A stretch of 9,768 nucleotides of DNA from CAIKZY01 sp044345075 (GCA_044345075.1 JBIJBU010000069.1:1-9768); one strand, 5' to 3'. Positions 1-7,065 are shown, counted from the first letter of the stretch. Notes: generated from the sequence alone by a model not told the origin. Translations and numbers: made by a program.

Positions 1-1
1 C

Positions 2-259
2 TCCATAGGTGCGACCAGCACCTGCGAGGCAGTGCGCAAGCGCACCCGCGATGACCTCACCAAGAAAGCGACCAAGGCCTTCACCGTAATGAGCCCGGCC
101 AAGGACAAGGTCGAGATCGCCGTGGCCGGCTTCGCCCTCATCGCCCTCCTGGAGTCAGTGTCCCGGGCCCGCCTAGAACTCGACCCGAGCTACCGCACCC
201 TCGGGCCGATGCGCTTTCGCGCCAATGCAGCTGCCCTGGCCGAACATCTAGTCCGATAA
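2..259 (+). CDS. 3' end of an unrecognised protein, possibly a TetR-like C-terminal domain
   Basis: An open frame runs in from the left edge and stops with TAA at 257-259, giving at least 85 residues. The first possible in-frame start is a GTG at 32, but the frame is open upstream of it and there is no clear ribosome binding site, so the gene most likely begins outside the window. The visible part is alanine- and leucine-rich and looks all-helical. A stretch of the type VAGFALIALLESVSRARL is followed by a Leu-Asp-Pro-Ser turn and a final amphipathic helix ending AALAEHLVR. This layout resembles the ligand-binding C-terminus of many TetR-family regulators, but no diagnostic motif is present, so the family is only a guess. 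If it is a regulator, its position just ahead of icmF on the same strand would make icmF a natural target. Confidence 0.5.
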   Translation, partial: SIGATSTCEAVRKRTRDDLTKKATKAFTVMSPAKDKVEIAVAGFALIALLESVSRARLELDPSYRTLGPMRFRANAAALAEHLVR

Positions 260-301
260 GTACTTTTTATCCGTTTTGGGACATGTCTCGCCTTAAAAGC
301 A

Positions 302-330
302 TTGACGTCCTATTATTTGCTGTCCACAAT
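302..330 (+). promoter_or_regulatory. Candidate sigma70-type promoter of the icmF operon
   Basis: TTGACG (302-307) matches five of six bases of the -35 consensus. It is followed after exactly 17 bases by CACAAT (325-330), which matches four of six bases of the -10 consensus. The surrounding gap (260-361) is clearly more AT-rich than the genes. Transcription would start near 337, leaving a leader of about 25 bases before the GTG start of icmF. An 8-base palindrome, GACATGTC, lies at 280-287 just upstream of the -35 and could be part of a binding site, though this is weak. No experimental support is available. Confidence 0.5.
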
Positions 331-352
331 ATATGAACGTAGGTAACTGGAT

Positions 353-356
353 GGAG
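353..356 (+). promoter_or_regulatory. Ribosome binding site of icmF
   Basis: GGAG lies five bases before the GTG at 362 and supports that codon as the start. An ATG at 351 is in another frame and meets a stop within a few codons. Confidence 0.6.
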
Positions 357-361
357 CACGT

Positions 362-3300
362 GTGAGTAACGAAGCCGGCACGAAGAACCCCGTCAGATTC
401 GTGACGGCGGCCTCTCTCTTCGATGGCCATGACGCCTCAATCAACATCATGCGTCGCATCCTGCAGTCACAGGGGGCCGAGGTTATCCACCTCGGTCACG
501 ATCGCAGCGTCGATCAGGTCGTGCGCGCGGTCATCCAAGAAGATGTCCAGGGCGTCGCGATCTCCTCATACCAGGGTGGTCACGTCGAGTACTTCAGCTA
601 CCTGCGCGAGCTCCTCAATGCCCAGGGCGCCCACCACGTGAAGATCTACGGAGGTGGCGGCGGCGTCATCGTTCCCGAGGAGATCGCCACGCTTTCCAGC
701 CGTGGCATCCGCATCTTCTCCCCCGAGGATGGCCAGCGTCTCGGCCTCGTTGGCATGATCACCGAAATGATGGACGAGTGCGATGTCGATCTTGCGCACG
801 AGCTTCCTGCCCTCGACGCAGTTCTCGCCGGCAGTGAGCCCGCTCTCGCGCGCGCGATCACCGCACTCGAGGAGGGCGCAGCAACCGAGGAGTTCCGCAC
901 CGCCATTCACGATGCCGCAGTGCGCAGCAACACTCCTGTTCTCGGCATCACCGGAACCGGTGGTTCGGGCAAGTCGACATTGACCGATGAGCTACTGCGC
1001 CGCTTCCGCCTCGATCAAGAGGGCAAGCTTCGTATCGCCGTGATCGCTGTCGATCCGACCCGTCGCAAGGGTGGTGGCGCACTTCTCGGTGATCGCATTC
1101 GCATGAACTCTGTAGATCTCGGCTCGGTCTACTTCCGTTCCCTCGCCACACGCAAGGCCGGCTCGGAGATCCCCGAGAACCTCGCCGATGTCATCAACGC
1201 TGCGCGCGCAACTCACGATCTCGTCATCGTCGAGACCCCGGGTATCGGCCAGGGCGATGCCGGCATCGTTCCCTTCGTCGACACCTCTCTCTACGTCATG
1301 ACACCGGAATTCGGAGCCGCCTCGCAACTCGAGAAGATCGACATGCTCGACTTCGCCGACGCCGTGGCTATCAATAAGTTCGAGCGCCGCGGTGCAGAGG
1401 ATGCTCTTCGCGATGTCGGCCGCCAGATGGTGCGCAACCGCGAGGCCTTCGGCTCATCGTGGGAGGACATGCCGGTCTTCGGCACCTCCGCCGCCCGCTT
1501 CAATGACGATGGCGTCACCGCCCTCTACCAGTACCTCAAGGAGGCACTGGTAGAGCGCGGACTGAAGGTGAACGAGGGTCAGCTCCCCTTCGTCGAGGGC
1601 AAGCAGCCCACTGGCCTGACCACCATCGTGCCGCCGGCTCGCACCCGCTACCTCTCCGATATTGCCGAGACCATTCGCAGTTACCACTCCACCACTGCCT
1701 CGCAGGCACAGGTCGCTAGCACCGTGCAGCATCTGGAGACCGCGCGTGCACTGCTCGCAGAGAGTGGCTCGGGCACGGGCGAGATCGATGCACTGATCGC
1801 CAAGCAGCAGTCCGAGTTGCTCCCCACCGTTAAGGCGATGCTTGACGAATGGCCCGCAATGCGCGAGGCGTATCGCGAGGAAGAACTCGTCGTGAAAATC
1901 CGCGATAAGGAGATGCGCAACGCCCTGTGGCGCCAGACCCTGTCGGGCAATCGCATTCCGCGCGTGGCTCTGCCCCGCACCAACGATGCAGGCGACCAGG
2001 TCACCTTCCTGCGCGAGGAGAACCTGCCGGGTTCGTTCCCGTTCACCGCAGGCGTGTTCCCCTTCAAGCGCGAGGGCGAGGCACCTGCTCGCATGTTCGC
2101 CGGCGAAGGCGACCCATTCCGCACGAACCGTCGCTTCCACCTGCTCGCCTCCGGCCAGCCGGCCACGCGCCTGTCGACCGCATTCGACTCGGTCACCCTG
2201 TACGGCCGTGACCCCGAAGAGCGCCCAGATATCTACGGCAAGGTGGGCACCTCCGGAGTCTCGGTCGCGACCCTCGACGACATGAAGGCCCTCTACGCAG
2301 GTTTCGATCTTTGCGATCCGACAACCTCGGTCTCGATGACCATCAACGGTCCCGCCCCGGCGATCCTCGCGATGTTCCTGAACACCGCAATCGATCAGCG
2401 AGTCGATGCTTTCCGCGATCAGCATGGTCGCGAGCCCAACGCAGACGAGTACGCCACCCTGCGCGCGTGGGTGCTCGCCAATGTGCGCGGTACCGTGCAG
2501 GCCGACATCCTCAAGGAAGATCAGGGTCAGAACACCTGCATCTTTTCCACCGAATTCGCGCTGCGTTGCATGGGCGATGTGCAGAGCTGGTTCATCGACC
2601 ACAAGGTGCGCAATTTCTACTCCGTGTCCATCTCGGGCTACCACATTGCCGAGGCCGGAGCGAACCCCATCTCGCAGCTCGCGTTCACTCTCGCCAACGG
2701 CTTCACCTTCGTCGAGGCATATCTCGCACGCGGCATGAAGATCGATGACTTCGCTCCGAGCTTCTCCTTCTTCTTCAGTAATGGCATCGATGCCGAATAC
2801 ACCGTGCTCGGCCGCGTGGCCCGTCGCATCTGGGCGATCGCCCTTCGCGACCGCTACGGCGCCGATGACCGCAGCCAGAAGCTGAAGTACCACATCCAGA
2901 CTTCCGGGCGCTCACTTCACGCCCAGGAGATGGACTTCAACGACATCCGCACCACGCTTCAAGCACTGTGCGCGATCAATGACAATTGCAACTCGCTACA
3001 TACCAATGCCTACGACGAGGCCATCACGACCCCGAGCGCACAGTCGGTTCGCCGCGCACTCGCCATCCAGATGATCATCGACCAGGAGTGGGGCCTCACG
3101 AAGAACGAGAACCCGCTGCAGGGCTCGTACATTGTCGACGAGCTCACCGACCTCGTCGAAGAGGCCGTACTGCTCGAATTCGACCGCATTGCAGATCGCG
3201 GCGGCGTGCTTGGGGCCATGGAGACCGGCTACCAGCGAGGTCGTATCCAAGACGAATCGATGCTCTACGAGCACAAGAAGCACGATGGCTCGCTTCCGAT

Positions 3301-3583
3301 CATCGGCGTGAACACCTTCCTCAATCCGAACCCCGCAGAGATGGGCGCGCTCGAACTCGCTCGCGCCAGCGAGGCGGAGAAGGAATCCCAGGTCTCACGC
3401 GTGCGTGCCTTCCAAGCCACGCATCAAAGTGAGTCCGAGGCAGCGCTTGGGCTCCTGAAGGCCACGGCGGCCAGCGGCGGCAACACATTCGCCGCCCTCA
3501 TGGATGCCGTGCGGGTATGTTCACTCGGGCAGATCACCTCGGCATTTTTCGAGGTCGGTGGCCAGTACCGTCGGAACGTATAG
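362..3583 (+). CDS. icmF: Fused isobutyryl-CoA mutase IcmF (B12 domain, G-protein chaperone, mutase)
   Basis: This 1073-residue enzyme interconverts isobutyryl-CoA and n-butyryl-CoA using adenosylcobalamin, and carries its own GTPase chaperone for cofactor loading and protection. The cobalamin-binding domain is at about residues 12-145, with the DGHDAS motif (His23 as lower axial cobalt ligand). The MeaB-like G domain follows, with a P-loop at 198-205 (GTGGSGKS), an ETPGIGQ loop at 291-297 and the base-recognition motif NKFE at 338-341. A helical linker leads to the substrate-binding barrel from about 520 to the end. Aligning by motif to methylmalonyl-CoA mutase, the two residues that read the substrate are Phe579 (RMFAG) and Gln723 (GQNTC), where that enzyme has Tyr and Arg; this is the isobutyryl-CoA signature. 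The active-site His is His761 (SGYHIAEAG). Length is normal for the family. It is the first gene of an operon with a MarR regulator 12 bases downstream. Use in valine, isobutyrate or butyrate metabolism is inferred; related IcmFs also act on isovaleryl/pivalyl-CoA. Confidence 0.95.
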   Translation: MSNEAGTKNPVRFVTAASLFDGHDASINIMRRILQSQGAEVIHLGHDRSVDQVVRAVIQEDVQGVAISSYQGGHVEYFSYLRELLNAQGAHHVKIYGGGGGVIVPEEIATLSSRGIRIFSPEDGQRLGLVGMITEMMDECDVDLAHELPALDAVLAGSEPALARAITALEEGAATEEFRTAIHDAAVRSNTPVLGITGTGGSGKSTLTDELLRRFRLDQEGKLRIAVIAVDPTRRKGGGALLGDRIRMNSVDLGSVYFRSLATRKAGSEIPENLADVINAARATHDLVIVETPGIGQGDAGIVPFVDTSLYVMTPEFGAASQLEKIDMLDFADAVAINKFERRGAEDALRDVGRQMVRNREAFGSSWEDMPVFGTSAARFNDDGVTALYQYLKEALVERGLKVNEGQLPFVEGKQPTGLTTIVPPARTRYLSDIAETIRSYHSTTASQAQVASTVQHLETARALLAESGSGTGEIDALIAKQQSELLPTVKAMLDEWPAMREAYREEELVVKIRDKEMRNALWRQTLSGNRIPRVALPRTNDAGDQVTFLREENLPGSFPFTAGVFPFKREGEAPARMFAGEGDPFRTNRRFHLLASGQPATRLSTAFDSVTLYGRDPEERPDIYGKVGTSGVSVATLDDMKALYAGFDLCDPTTSVSMTINGPAPAILAMFLNTAIDQRVDAFRDQHGREPNADEYATLRAWVLANVRGTVQADILKEDQGQNTCIFSTEFALRCMGDVQSWFIDHKVRNFYSVSISGYHIAEAGANPISQLAFTLANGFTFVEAYLARGMKIDDFAPSFSFFFSNGIDAEYTVLGRVARRIWAIALRDRYGADDRSQKLKYHIQTSGRSLHAQEMDFNDIRTTLQALCAINDNCNSLHTNAYDEAITTPSAQSVRRALAIQMIIDQEWGLTKNENPLQGSYIVDELTDLVEEAVLLEFDRIADRGGVLGAMETGYQRGRIQDESMLYEHKKHDGSLPIIGVNTFLNPNPAEMGALELARASEAEKESQVSRVRAFQATHQSESEAALGLLKATAASGGNTFAALMDAVRVCSLGQITSAFFEVGGQYRRNV

Positions 3584-3595
3584 GGAGATCACGAG

Positions 3596-4102
3596 ATGAC
3601 ACTCGGAAAGATGCTCAGCACCGACCCGATCGAGGAAGCCCGGCGCCAATGGATCGATCACGGTTGGGAAGCGGCTGCCGATGGTATGGCTGCTGTTACC
3701 TCACTCGTGCGTGCGCAGCAGATCCTCATGCAGCGCATTGACTCGGTATTGCGCCCGCTCAATCTCACCTTCGCGCGTTACGAGATCCTCATGCTTCTTA
3801 GCTTCTCGCGCAGCGGCGCACTGCCGATGACCAAGATGGGTGCACTGCTCCAGGTTCACCCCACGAGTGTCACCAGTGCGGTCGATCGCCTGGAGAGCCA
3901 GGCGTTCGTCGAGCGCGTGCCACATCCCACCGATCGTCGCGCGATCCTGGCCTCAATCACCGAACTCGGTCGCACCCAAGCCGCGGCCGCGACGACCGCC
4001 CTGAACGCCCAGGTGTTCGAGAACCTTGGCGTGACCGACAACCAGGTCGATCAACTGCGCGGCGTGCTGCGCAGCCTGCGTGCGAATGCCGGCGACTTCT
4101 AG
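3596..4102 (+). CDS. MarR-family transcriptional regulator
   Basis: A 168-residue winged-helix regulator, usually a dimer that releases its DNA site on binding a small ligand. An N-terminal segment with DPIEEARRQW (10-19) and HGW (22-24) precedes the core. The DNA-binding part spans roughly residues 55-125: a helix around FARYEILMLL (59-68), a recognition helix around HPTSVTSAVDRLE (88-100) and a wing carrying the MarR hallmark Asp113-Arg114-Arg115. The ATG at 3596 is supported by GGGAG at 3583-3587, which overlaps the icmF stop, so the gap is only 12 bases and the two genes are very probably co-transcribed. Lying between icmF and an acyl-CoA dehydrogenase gene, it most likely controls this operon in response to an acyl-CoA or related acid. 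The ligand and the sign of control are inferred, and no clear MarR palindrome was found near the icmF promoter. Confidence 0.88.
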   Translation: MTLGKMLSTDPIEEARRQWIDHGWEAAADGMAAVTSLVRAQQILMQRIDSVLRPLNLTFARYEILMLLSFSRSGALPMTKMGALLQVHPTSVTSAVDRLESQAFVERVPHPTDRRAILASITELGRTQAAAATTALNAQVFENLGVTDNQVDQLRGVLRSLRANAGDF

Positions 4103-4142
4103 ACCCTGCAATAACCACCTGCGAATCAGAACGAGGAATTCA

Positions 4143-4991
4143 ATGAACAAGCTTGGTGTAGTCGGCTGCGGCCTGATGGGCTCCGGTATCGCCGAGGTCG
4201 GCGCGAAGGGTGGCTGCGAAGTCATCGTGGTCGACGCCATTGCGCCTGCTCTCGACAGCGCGAAGGAGCGCATGACCGCATCGCTGACCAAGGCCGAAGC
4301 TGCGGGCAAGCTCAGCGAGTCAGTCGACTCGATTATGGGCCGCATCACCTTCACGACCGATCTCTCGGCCCTGGCCGATCGCGAGATCGTCATCGAGGCG
4401 ATTCGCGAGACCATCGAGGACAAGTCGGCACTGATGGCTCAGCTCGATGGCATCGTCTCCCCCACGACCATCATCGCAACCAACACCTCGTCGATTCCGG
4501 TCGCTCAGATCGCCGCAGCAAGCACCCATCCCGAGCGCGTACTCGGCATGCACTTCTTCAATCCCGTGCCGGTGATGAAGCTCGTCGAAGTCATCGCCTG
4601 CCTGGTCACCGATCCGGCCAATGCAAAGAAGGCGGCAGAGTTCGGCCAGGAGAAGCTCGGCAAGATCGTGATTCAGGCCGCTGACCGCTCCGGCTTCCTG
4701 GTCAACGCAATCTTGGTGCCTTACTTGCTCTCAGCCATCCGATCGCTCGAAAACGGCGTGGCCAGCAAGGAGGACATCGATACCGGCATGGTCTACGGCT
4801 GCGGAATGCCCATGGGGCCGCTGACTCTCTGCGACATGATCGGCCTAGATACCCTGCTGCTCGTCTCGCATAGCCTGTACGCCGAGCACCTCGACTACTC
4901 CTTCTCGCCGCCCGCGCTACTCAAGCGCCACGTCGAAGCAGGACTGCTGGGCCGTAAATCAGGACGCGGCTTCTACGACTACTCGAAGTAA
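4143..4991 (+). CDS. hbd: 3-hydroxybutyryl-CoA dehydrogenase (NAD-dependent)
   Basis: This 282-residue enzyme oxidises (S)-3-hydroxybutyryl-CoA to acetoacetyl-CoA, or runs the reverse, in beta-oxidation or butyrate metabolism. The N-terminal Rossmann fold has GxGxxGxG at 8-15 (GCGLMGSG) and Asp31 at the end of the second strand, which favours NAD over NADP. NTSS is at 114-117. The catalytic His137 sits in GMHFFNPVPVMKLVEV, with its partner Glu149. The C-terminal domain contains DRSGFLVNAILVPY and ends in the usual GRKSGRGFYDYS. Its single-domain size matches Hbd, PaaH and FadB2 rather than the large multifunctional FadB. The ATG at 4143 has GAGGA five bases upstream; a longer GTG start at 4080 would overlap the regulator and lacks this site. 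The gene follows marR by 40 bases. Butyryl-CoA from IcmF would need an acyl-CoA dehydrogenase and a hydratase before this step, and neither is seen in the window. Confidence 0.92.
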   Translation: MNKLGVVGCGLMGSGIAEVGAKGGCEVIVVDAIAPALDSAKERMTASLTKAEAAGKLSESVDSIMGRITFTTDLSALADREIVIEAIRETIEDKSALMAQLDGIVSPTTIIATNTSSIPVAQIAAASTHPERVLGMHFFNPVPVMKLVEVIACLVTDPANAKKAAEFGQEKLGKIVIQAADRSGFLVNAILVPYLLSAIRSLENGVASKEDIDTGMVYGCGMPMGPLTLCDMIGLDTLLLVSHSLYAEHLDYSFSPPALLKRHVEAGLLGRKSGRGFYDYSK

Positions 4992-5001
4992 GAAACTCCC
5001 C

Positions 5002-5061
5002 GAACGCAAGAGTGGTGGGGCGGCCGGGGGCGGCCCCCCCCAGCGGTCACCTCTTGCGTTC
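5002..5061. terminator. Bidirectional hairpin terminator between convergent genes
   Basis: A perfect 11-base inverted repeat, GAACGCAAGAG (5002-5012) with CTCTTGCGTTC (5051-5061), flanks a very GC-rich core that can pair further (GGGG against a run of eight C at 5034-5041). It fills the 75-base gap between the stop of the dehydrogenase (4991) and the stop of the hydrolase on the other strand (5067), so it is placed to end both transcripts. There is no long U-tract on either side, as is common for actinobacterial hairpins. Confidence 0.8.
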
Positions 5062-5066
5062 ACAAT

Positions 5067-6146
5067 CTAGGCAAGTAGCCCGAGTGTCCCGTACATCGAG
5101 GGCTCGAATGCGGCCTCGATGTAGGCGCGCGTAACCCCGGCGTTAGTCGGTGGGTGCCATTGCGGGTTTCTGTCCTTGTCGACTATGAGCGCGCGAATTC
5201 CCTCGATCGCATCGTGCTGGTACATGATGAAACAGGAAACTGCGAACTCGGTCTCGAGGGCCTGCTCGAGCGAATCAGTTGCTCGAGCACGGCGTAGTGC
5301 CTCGAGGGTAACCGCCACTGCCGAAGGGGACTTACTGCGAATGAGCGCGGCAGTCTCATTCGCTTCAGGCAGAGGATATTCATCGAGCGCGTTAAGGATC
5401 TCCGCGACAGAATCGAAAGAGAAGCAGTCATCAATCCAGCCACGAGCACCCTCAAGTCGTGACTCCGGAGGATCCTGGGAGAACTCGGCCAGGAGGGATT
5501 CGACACTCTCGTTCTCGGCGTCAGCGCCATCATCCGATTCGGCAGTCGCATCGATTTCCATACCCTGCAAGAACTTTGCCAGATCTGCAACGGGGATGAA
5601 GTAATCCGCGAAGCCGCAGTAGATGGCATCGCCCGGACCGAAGGTGCTTCCCGTGAGTGCCAGGTAAGTACCGACCTCGCCTTGGGCTCGCGAGAGCAGC
5701 CAGGTCGCGCCCACATCGACACAGATGCCGATGGTGACCTCAGGCATGGCCAGCAGCGAACGCTCAGTGACGACGCGCACGCTGCCGTGGGCCGAGACGC
5801 CGATGCCTCCGCCCATGGCAAGACCATCCATAATCGAGATGTAGGGCTTGGAGAACTGGTGAATCCGCGCATTCATCCGGTACTCGGCGCGGAAGAACTC
5901 CGCGGCACCGTCATCACCACGAATAGCGCTGGCCTGCATGTCGCGCACGTCGCCCCCGGCACACAGCCCGTGATCACCGGCACCGACCACGACCGCAGCT
6001 CGAACGGCGGGATCGAGATCCCAGGCATCGAGTTGTTCTTTGATCGCAATCACCATGCCGGTGGTCAGCGCATTGCGCGCCTTCGGACGGTTGAGCGTGA
6101 TGCGGCCGATGCCGCCGGTCACGCTGAATTCGACGTCGGAGCTCAT
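5067..6146 (-). CDS. 3-hydroxyisobutyryl-CoA hydrolase-like protein (enoyl-CoA hydratase superfamily)
   Basis: A 359-residue crotonase-fold enzyme, predicted to hydrolyse 3-hydroxyisobutyryl-CoA to free 3-hydroxyisobutyrate and CoA in valine breakdown. Oxyanion-hole glycines lie in CAGGDVRDM (Gly65) and AMGGGIG (Gly113). The acid pair expected for the hydrolase family is Glu136 (MPE) and Asp144 (VDVGA). The C-terminal half contains QHDAIEGIRALIVDKDRNPQW, typical of the hydrolase subfamily and absent from ordinary hydratases, and the length (about 350) also fits the hydrolase rather than the roughly 260-residue hydratases. Val143 stands where Pro is usual (PDVG). Residues about 205-222 form an unusually acidic stretch. 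The ATG at 6146 overlaps the upstream SDR stop as ATGA, so the two are translationally coupled; an upstream start at 6218 would lie inside the SDR gene. A broad-range enoyl-CoA hydratase/isomerase is the main alternative. Confidence 0.82.
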   Translation of the reverse strand: MSSDVEFSVTGGIGRITLNRPKARNALTTGMVIAIKEQLDAWDLDPAVRAAVVVGAGDHGLCAGGDVRDMQASAIRGDDGAAEFFRAEYRMNARIHQFSKPYISIMDGLAMGGGIGVSAHGSVRVVTERSLLAMPEVTIGICVDVGATWLLSRAQGEVGTYLALTGSTFGPGDAIYCGFADYFIPVADLAKFLQGMEIDATAESDDGADAENESVESLLAEFSQDPPESRLEGARGWIDDCFSFDSVAEILNALDEYPLPEANETAALIRSKSPSAVAVTLEALRRARATDSLEQALETEFAVSCFIMYQHDAIEGIRALIVDKDRNPQWHPPTNAGVTRAYIEAAFEPSMYGTLGLLA

Positions 6147-6922
6147 CGCGCGAGGTAGCCGCCGTCGACTGCCAGTGCGTGCCCGAAGGTGTACGACGAG
6201 GCATCTGAGCACAGCCACAGCGCGGCCGCGGCGATCTCATCAGCTGTGCCGAAACGTCCGTTCACGGAAAGACGGTTGGCAACCTCCTGCGGATCACGTC
6301 CGCGCTTCTCCATGGCGCCGCGGAGCATCGGGGTATCGATGCCACCGGGGCAGATCGCGTTGATGCGGATGCCCTTCGAGGCATAGTCGATAGCCGCAGA
6401 CTTCGTGATACCGAGCACGCCGAACTTGCTGGCGGTGTAGGCCGACTGGTGCGCCTGCGGGCGGTAGGAGTTGGTCGAGGCGATGTTCACGATCGCGCCG
6501 CCCTTCGGAAGCATCGCCCTGATCTCGTGCTTCATCGACAAGAACACTGAGCGCAGGTTGACCGCGATCATGCGGTCGAAATCCTCATCGGCGAGATCGG
6601 CAAGGAAATCCACCTCAAACTCGATGGCAGCCGCGTTCACCGCGAAGTTGAGCCCACCGTAGGTATCGACTGCAGTCTTGACCATGGCTTCAACGTCGTC
6701 CGCCAGGGCCACGTTGGTGCGCACGTACGTGGCGTTGCCACCCTGGGCCTGGACCATCTCGACAACCTCATTGCCACTGGCATCGTTCATGTCAGCGACG
6801 ACGATCTTGGAGCCCGCAGCGCTGAAGGCCAAGGTGATTGCGCGACCCATGCCACCAGCACCGCCGGTGACGATGGTGGTGGTGTCGGTGAAAGAGGCAT
6901 CGAGATTGCCGAGTGCGGACAT
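6143..6922 (-). CDS. Short-chain dehydrogenase/reductase, coupled to the hydrolase gene
   Basis: A 259-residue classical SDR oxidoreductase. The cofactor motif TGGAGGMG is at 19-26, and Asp44 (VVADMND) closes the second strand, pointing to NAD(H). NAAA is at 96-99, and the catalytic tetrad is Asn122, Ser149, Tyr162 and Lys166 (YTASK), with the usual 13-residue Ser-Tyr spacing. ICPGGIDTPM follows, as does a C-terminal AVDGGYLA. All catalytic residues are intact. The start at 6922 has AAAGGA about five bases upstream, lying partly within the palindrome GGACGTCC (6923-6930). Its stop overlaps the start of the hydrolase gene by four bases, so both proteins are probably made in fixed ratio and act in sequence. 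A hydroxyacid or hydroxyacyl-CoA substrate of branched-chain catabolism is inferred; the sequence alone does not fix the substrate. Control by the palindrome at 6948-6970 is likely. Confidence 0.88.
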   Translation of the reverse strand: MSALGNLDASFTDTTTIVTGGAGGMGRAITLAFSAAGSKIVVADMNDASGNEVVEMVQAQGGNATYVRTNVALADDVEAMVKTAVDTYGGLNFAVNAAAIEFEVDFLADLADEDFDRMIAVNLRSVFLSMKHEIRAMLPKGGAIVNIASTNSYRPQAHQSAYTASKFGVLGITKSAAIDYASKGIRINAICPGGIDTPMLRGAMEKRGRDPQEVANRLSVNGRFGTADEIAAAALWLCSDASSYTFGHALAVDGGYLAR

Positions 6923-6947
6923 GGACGTCCTTTCGAGGGATTCGGGA

Positions 6948-6970
6948 TTACTTGATTCTCACTCTAGTAA
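6948..6970. promoter_or_regulatory. Operator-like palindrome TTACT-N13-AGTAA (site A)
   Basis: TTACT (6948-6952) and AGTAA (6966-6970) are perfect inverted arms, and the pairs 6954/6964 and 6955/6963 also match, giving a near-palindrome of 23 bases. It lies 26-48 bases ahead of the SDR start at 6922. The same arms with the same spacing occur before the second SDR gene. A second overlapping pairing, TTACTT (6948-6953) with AAGTAA (6969-6974), also exists. The size fits a TetR-, MarR- or IclR-type dimer site; the regulator is unknown. Confidence 0.55.
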
Positions 6971-6991
6971 GTAACGACATAGTCGTGCGGG

Positions 6992-7009
6992 GGAATTTCA
7001 GTGAATTCC
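6992..7009. repeat. Short inverted repeat GGAATT-N6-AATTCC
   Basis: Six-base perfect arms (6992-6997 and 7004-7009) lie in the gap between the two SDR genes, 70-87 bases upstream of the first SDR start. It could be a second operator or a minor RNA hairpin after the terminator at 7020-7058; it may also be chance. No convincing -35/-10 pair for the SDR gene was found around it. Confidence 0.3.
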
Positions 7010-7019
7010 GTCTCGAAAG

Positions 7020-7058
7020 CACGAAAGCGGCCACCCCTGAAGGGTGACCGCTTTCGTG
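7020..7058 (-). terminator. Strong hairpin terminator of the second SDR gene
   Basis: CACGAAAGCGG (7020-7030) pairs perfectly with CCGCTTTCGTG (7048-7058). After one mismatch the stem continues with CACCC (7032-7036) and GGGTG (7042-7046) around a five-base loop. The hairpin begins seven bases beyond the TAA stop of the SDR gene (7066-7068) on the minus strand. Only a short T run follows (CTTTC), so termination would rest mainly on the stem. It separates this gene from the SDR-hydrolase pair downstream. Confidence 0.8.
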
Positions 7059-7065
7059 GTGAGGC

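Noticed and set aside
255..271. GATAA/TTATC inverted repeat after the first gene as a terminator
   Set aside because: The stem is only five AT-rich pairs with a seven-base loop and no T run after it; it is too weak to call.
1454..2893. A 479-codon open frame on the minus strand inside icmF
   Set aside because: It lies wholly opposite a clear, motif-rich IcmF coding region. Long antisense open frames are expected in GC-rich genes with biased third positions, and its translation shows no recognisable domain.
4080..4991. Longer dehydrogenase starting at the GTG at 4080
   Set aside because: It would overlap the MarR gene and add residues before the Rossmann strand. The ATG at 4143 has a good ribosome binding site and starts directly at the fold.
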